Position numbers and translations under genes: made by a program. The notes beneath the pieces are model-generated. The model was not told the origin of the DNA and did no database searches. It saw nothing but the letters and a program-made list of their open reading frames with translations. Source: Chitinophagaceae bacterium (lineage in GTDB: Bacteria > Bacteroidota > Bacteroidia > Chitinophagales > Chitinophagaceae). Taken from it: 50,044 bases of DNA. Location of the stretch: contig JALHRP010000027.1 in assembly GCA_022841365.1 (NCBI GenBank), forward strand, positions 1 to 50,044, in the 5' to 3' direction. Below are positions 49,146-50,044 of this stretch, piece after piece (the first letter of the stretch is position 1; every line of letters begins with the position of its first letter).

Positions 49146-49334
49146 GTGATTGATCACTTTGCCTTTCGGAATATGAACAGCCGAATTACTTATTTCTTAA
49201 AAAGGCTCAGTGAAGTGAAACAGTCAACAGTTCTTACAATTACTCATCAGGAAATTGCAGATGGCCTCAACTCCTCCCGTGAAGTTGTATCGAGAATAAT
49301 TAAGAAATGGAAGAAGCCTGACAAATACACATGA
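49146..49334 (+). pseudogene. Crp/Fnr-type C-terminal HTH fragment
   Basis: The 62-residue frame matches the C-terminal DNA-binding part of Crp/Fnr regulators: MNSRITYFLKRLSEVKQ, then TITHQEIADGLNSSREVVSRIIKKWKK, including the recognition helix SSREVVSRIIKK. The cyclic-nucleotide-binding domain that should come before it is missing; the same frame has a stop at 49131. A pseudogene remnant is the simplest reading; a stand-alone HTH with GTG start at 49146 is the alternative. Confidence 0.7.
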
Positions 49335-49588
49335 ACGCAAAAAGCATTAAAATAATTTCAATGCTGTGACAAATGTCACATCGTTCATTTTGATTCTTTT
49401 ATTAAATTGTAATTTATATATTTATCAATATCCCTTGCATCTAAAACAAAACGTCTTTAAGAAACCCTCGTCTTCTTTATCCTTTTCCTTTACAGTTCTG
49501 GATTCTAAGGCAACTGCAAATTCTGCAGAACAGATTTCTTATACGCATATATCAACCAAATCAATTTCTTAACTAAAACTTACATCTT

Positions 49589-49822
49589 ATGAAAAGTCCA
49601 AAACGCAATCTACTGAGCAGAAAAATCTGCAATCTGCTGACATCTTTTTTTTCACAACAACCGTTTGCATATATGATAGAAAAATTGTACGGCTGTAACA
49701 TGATGCCGGCATTTATTCAATCACCGCAAAGTTACACTGGTGAATGTAACCTATCTGTCATAACAAATACAAACACCCGTTCATTGCATTACTATTCTCC
49801 ATCATCTATAACTTTAAATTAA
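49589..49822 (+). CDS. Small open frame of uncertain status upstream of a surface-protein gene
   Basis: This 77-residue frame starts at ATG 49589 after TTACATCTT and ends 5 bases before the next start. The product (MKSPKRNLLSRKICNLLTSF at the start) is basic, with no clear signal or domain. Amino-acid make-up is rich in Ser, Asn and Tyr. It may be a leader frame or chance. Weak support. Confidence 0.3.
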   Translation: MKSPKRNLLSRKICNLLTSFFSQQPFAYMIEKLYGCNMMPAFIQSPQSYTGECNLSVITNTNTRSLHYYSPSSITLN

Positions 49823-49827
49823 GACCA

Positions 49828-50044
49828 TGTATCCCTTATTAAACAACCAAAGGCGGCACATTACAGCAATTTTGCTTTTACTAATTTTTATTACCGGAAA
49901 AGCCTCAGCCGAAGGCACTGCGCAGGTAATGCCAAACAGTACAAATGGTGCAGCTTTGCTAGTAGCAAATGCCGCTTCCGTCGGACCATACAGAGATGCT
50001 CCGACACAAAACAGAATACGTTTCAGCATTCTAGATCATACGGC
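49828..50044 (+). CDS. 5' end of a secreted surface protein, cut by the window edge
   Basis: The ATG at 49828 opens a frame that continues to the last base (72 codons seen). It has a signal peptide (ITAILLLLIFITGKASA) and then EGTAQVMPNSTNGAALLVANAASVGPYRDAPTQNRIRFSILDH. This start resembles the N-terminus of long Bacteroidota secreted proteins that end in a type IX secretion/gliding-associated sorting domain (recognition from memory, not tested). The C-terminus lies outside, so the assignment cannot be proved here. Confidence 0.6.

Noticed and set aside
49366-49572. Open frame of 68 codons upstream of the edge genes
   Set aside because: Low-complexity hydrophobic and Ser-rich sequence with no signal or start context; probably chance in A/T-rich DNA.

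Overview
The window looks like a chromosomal segment of a Bacteroidota bacterium, most likely a Chitinophagaceae-type member (inference). The grounds are: moderate-to-low GC; promoters of the Bacteroidota type (TTG, about 19 bases, TAnnTTTG); almost no Shine-Dalgarno sequences; many lipoproteins and secreted proteins of families centred on this phylum (DUF6089, DUF4403, DUF4382, DUF3857, BT_3928, DUF1599, LVIVD); and one truncated gene at the right edge with the N-terminus of a long exported surface protein. There is no prophage, CRISPR array, plasmid gene or integron. The only mobile-element-like feature is a REP-associated Y1 transposase with its hairpin repeats.

Layout. 0-2 kb: a 5'-truncated muramidase-like gene, a secreted DsrE-like protein and tRNA-Val(UAC) with its own promoter and terminator. 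2-5 kb: a large membrane protein of the 'site-specific recombinase' family, divergent from a clpS-aat pair (N-degron pathway). 5.1-6.4 kb: an array of palindromic repeats ending in a small Y1 (HUH) transposase gene. 6.4-11.1 kb, minus strand: small envelope proteins, an EVE-domain protein, an orphan LutA-like protein, ribH, a TPR protein and pdhA. 11.3-13.4 kb: recF, a membrane protein and a DUF721/DciA-like gene. 13.4-17.4 kb, minus: an S33 hydrolase lipoprotein, a DppB-type permease, BT_3928 (DoxX) and DUF1599. Then folP (+), a double FKBP lipoprotein and nrnA (-), and ndk (+). 21.1-24.9 kb: two overlapping DUF3857/transglutaminase genes, the first with a degenerate active site. 25-34 kb: a beta-barrel protein, a Ddl-like ATP-grasp enzyme, GNAT, a methyltransferase, a thiolase, a DUF4403 lipoprotein and an uncharacterised two-gene operon. 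34.3-38.1 kb, plus: DbpA-like helicase, CHY zinc finger, THUMP-type RNA methyltransferase and a YycJ-like hydrolase, a probable RNA-metabolism run. 38.3-50 kb: mostly envelope proteins (cyanophycinase-like, Gly-zipper, CvpA-CAP fusion, S10 peptidase, LVIVD lipoproteins, DUF4382), plus an RRM protein, a candidate 26-residue membrane peptide, dodecin and a Crp-type HTH fragment.

Three things stand out. First, the transposase lies between oppositely oriented copies of two hairpin motifs, and its start and stop codons fall inside copies of one motif. Second, several intergenic spacers consist of degenerate short tandem repeats in exact 7-base phase, two loci share the same words, and the ndk promoter lies inside one array. 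Third, a tandem transglutaminase pair has one intact and one degenerate catalytic centre. All functional calls were made by reading; no database search was run.
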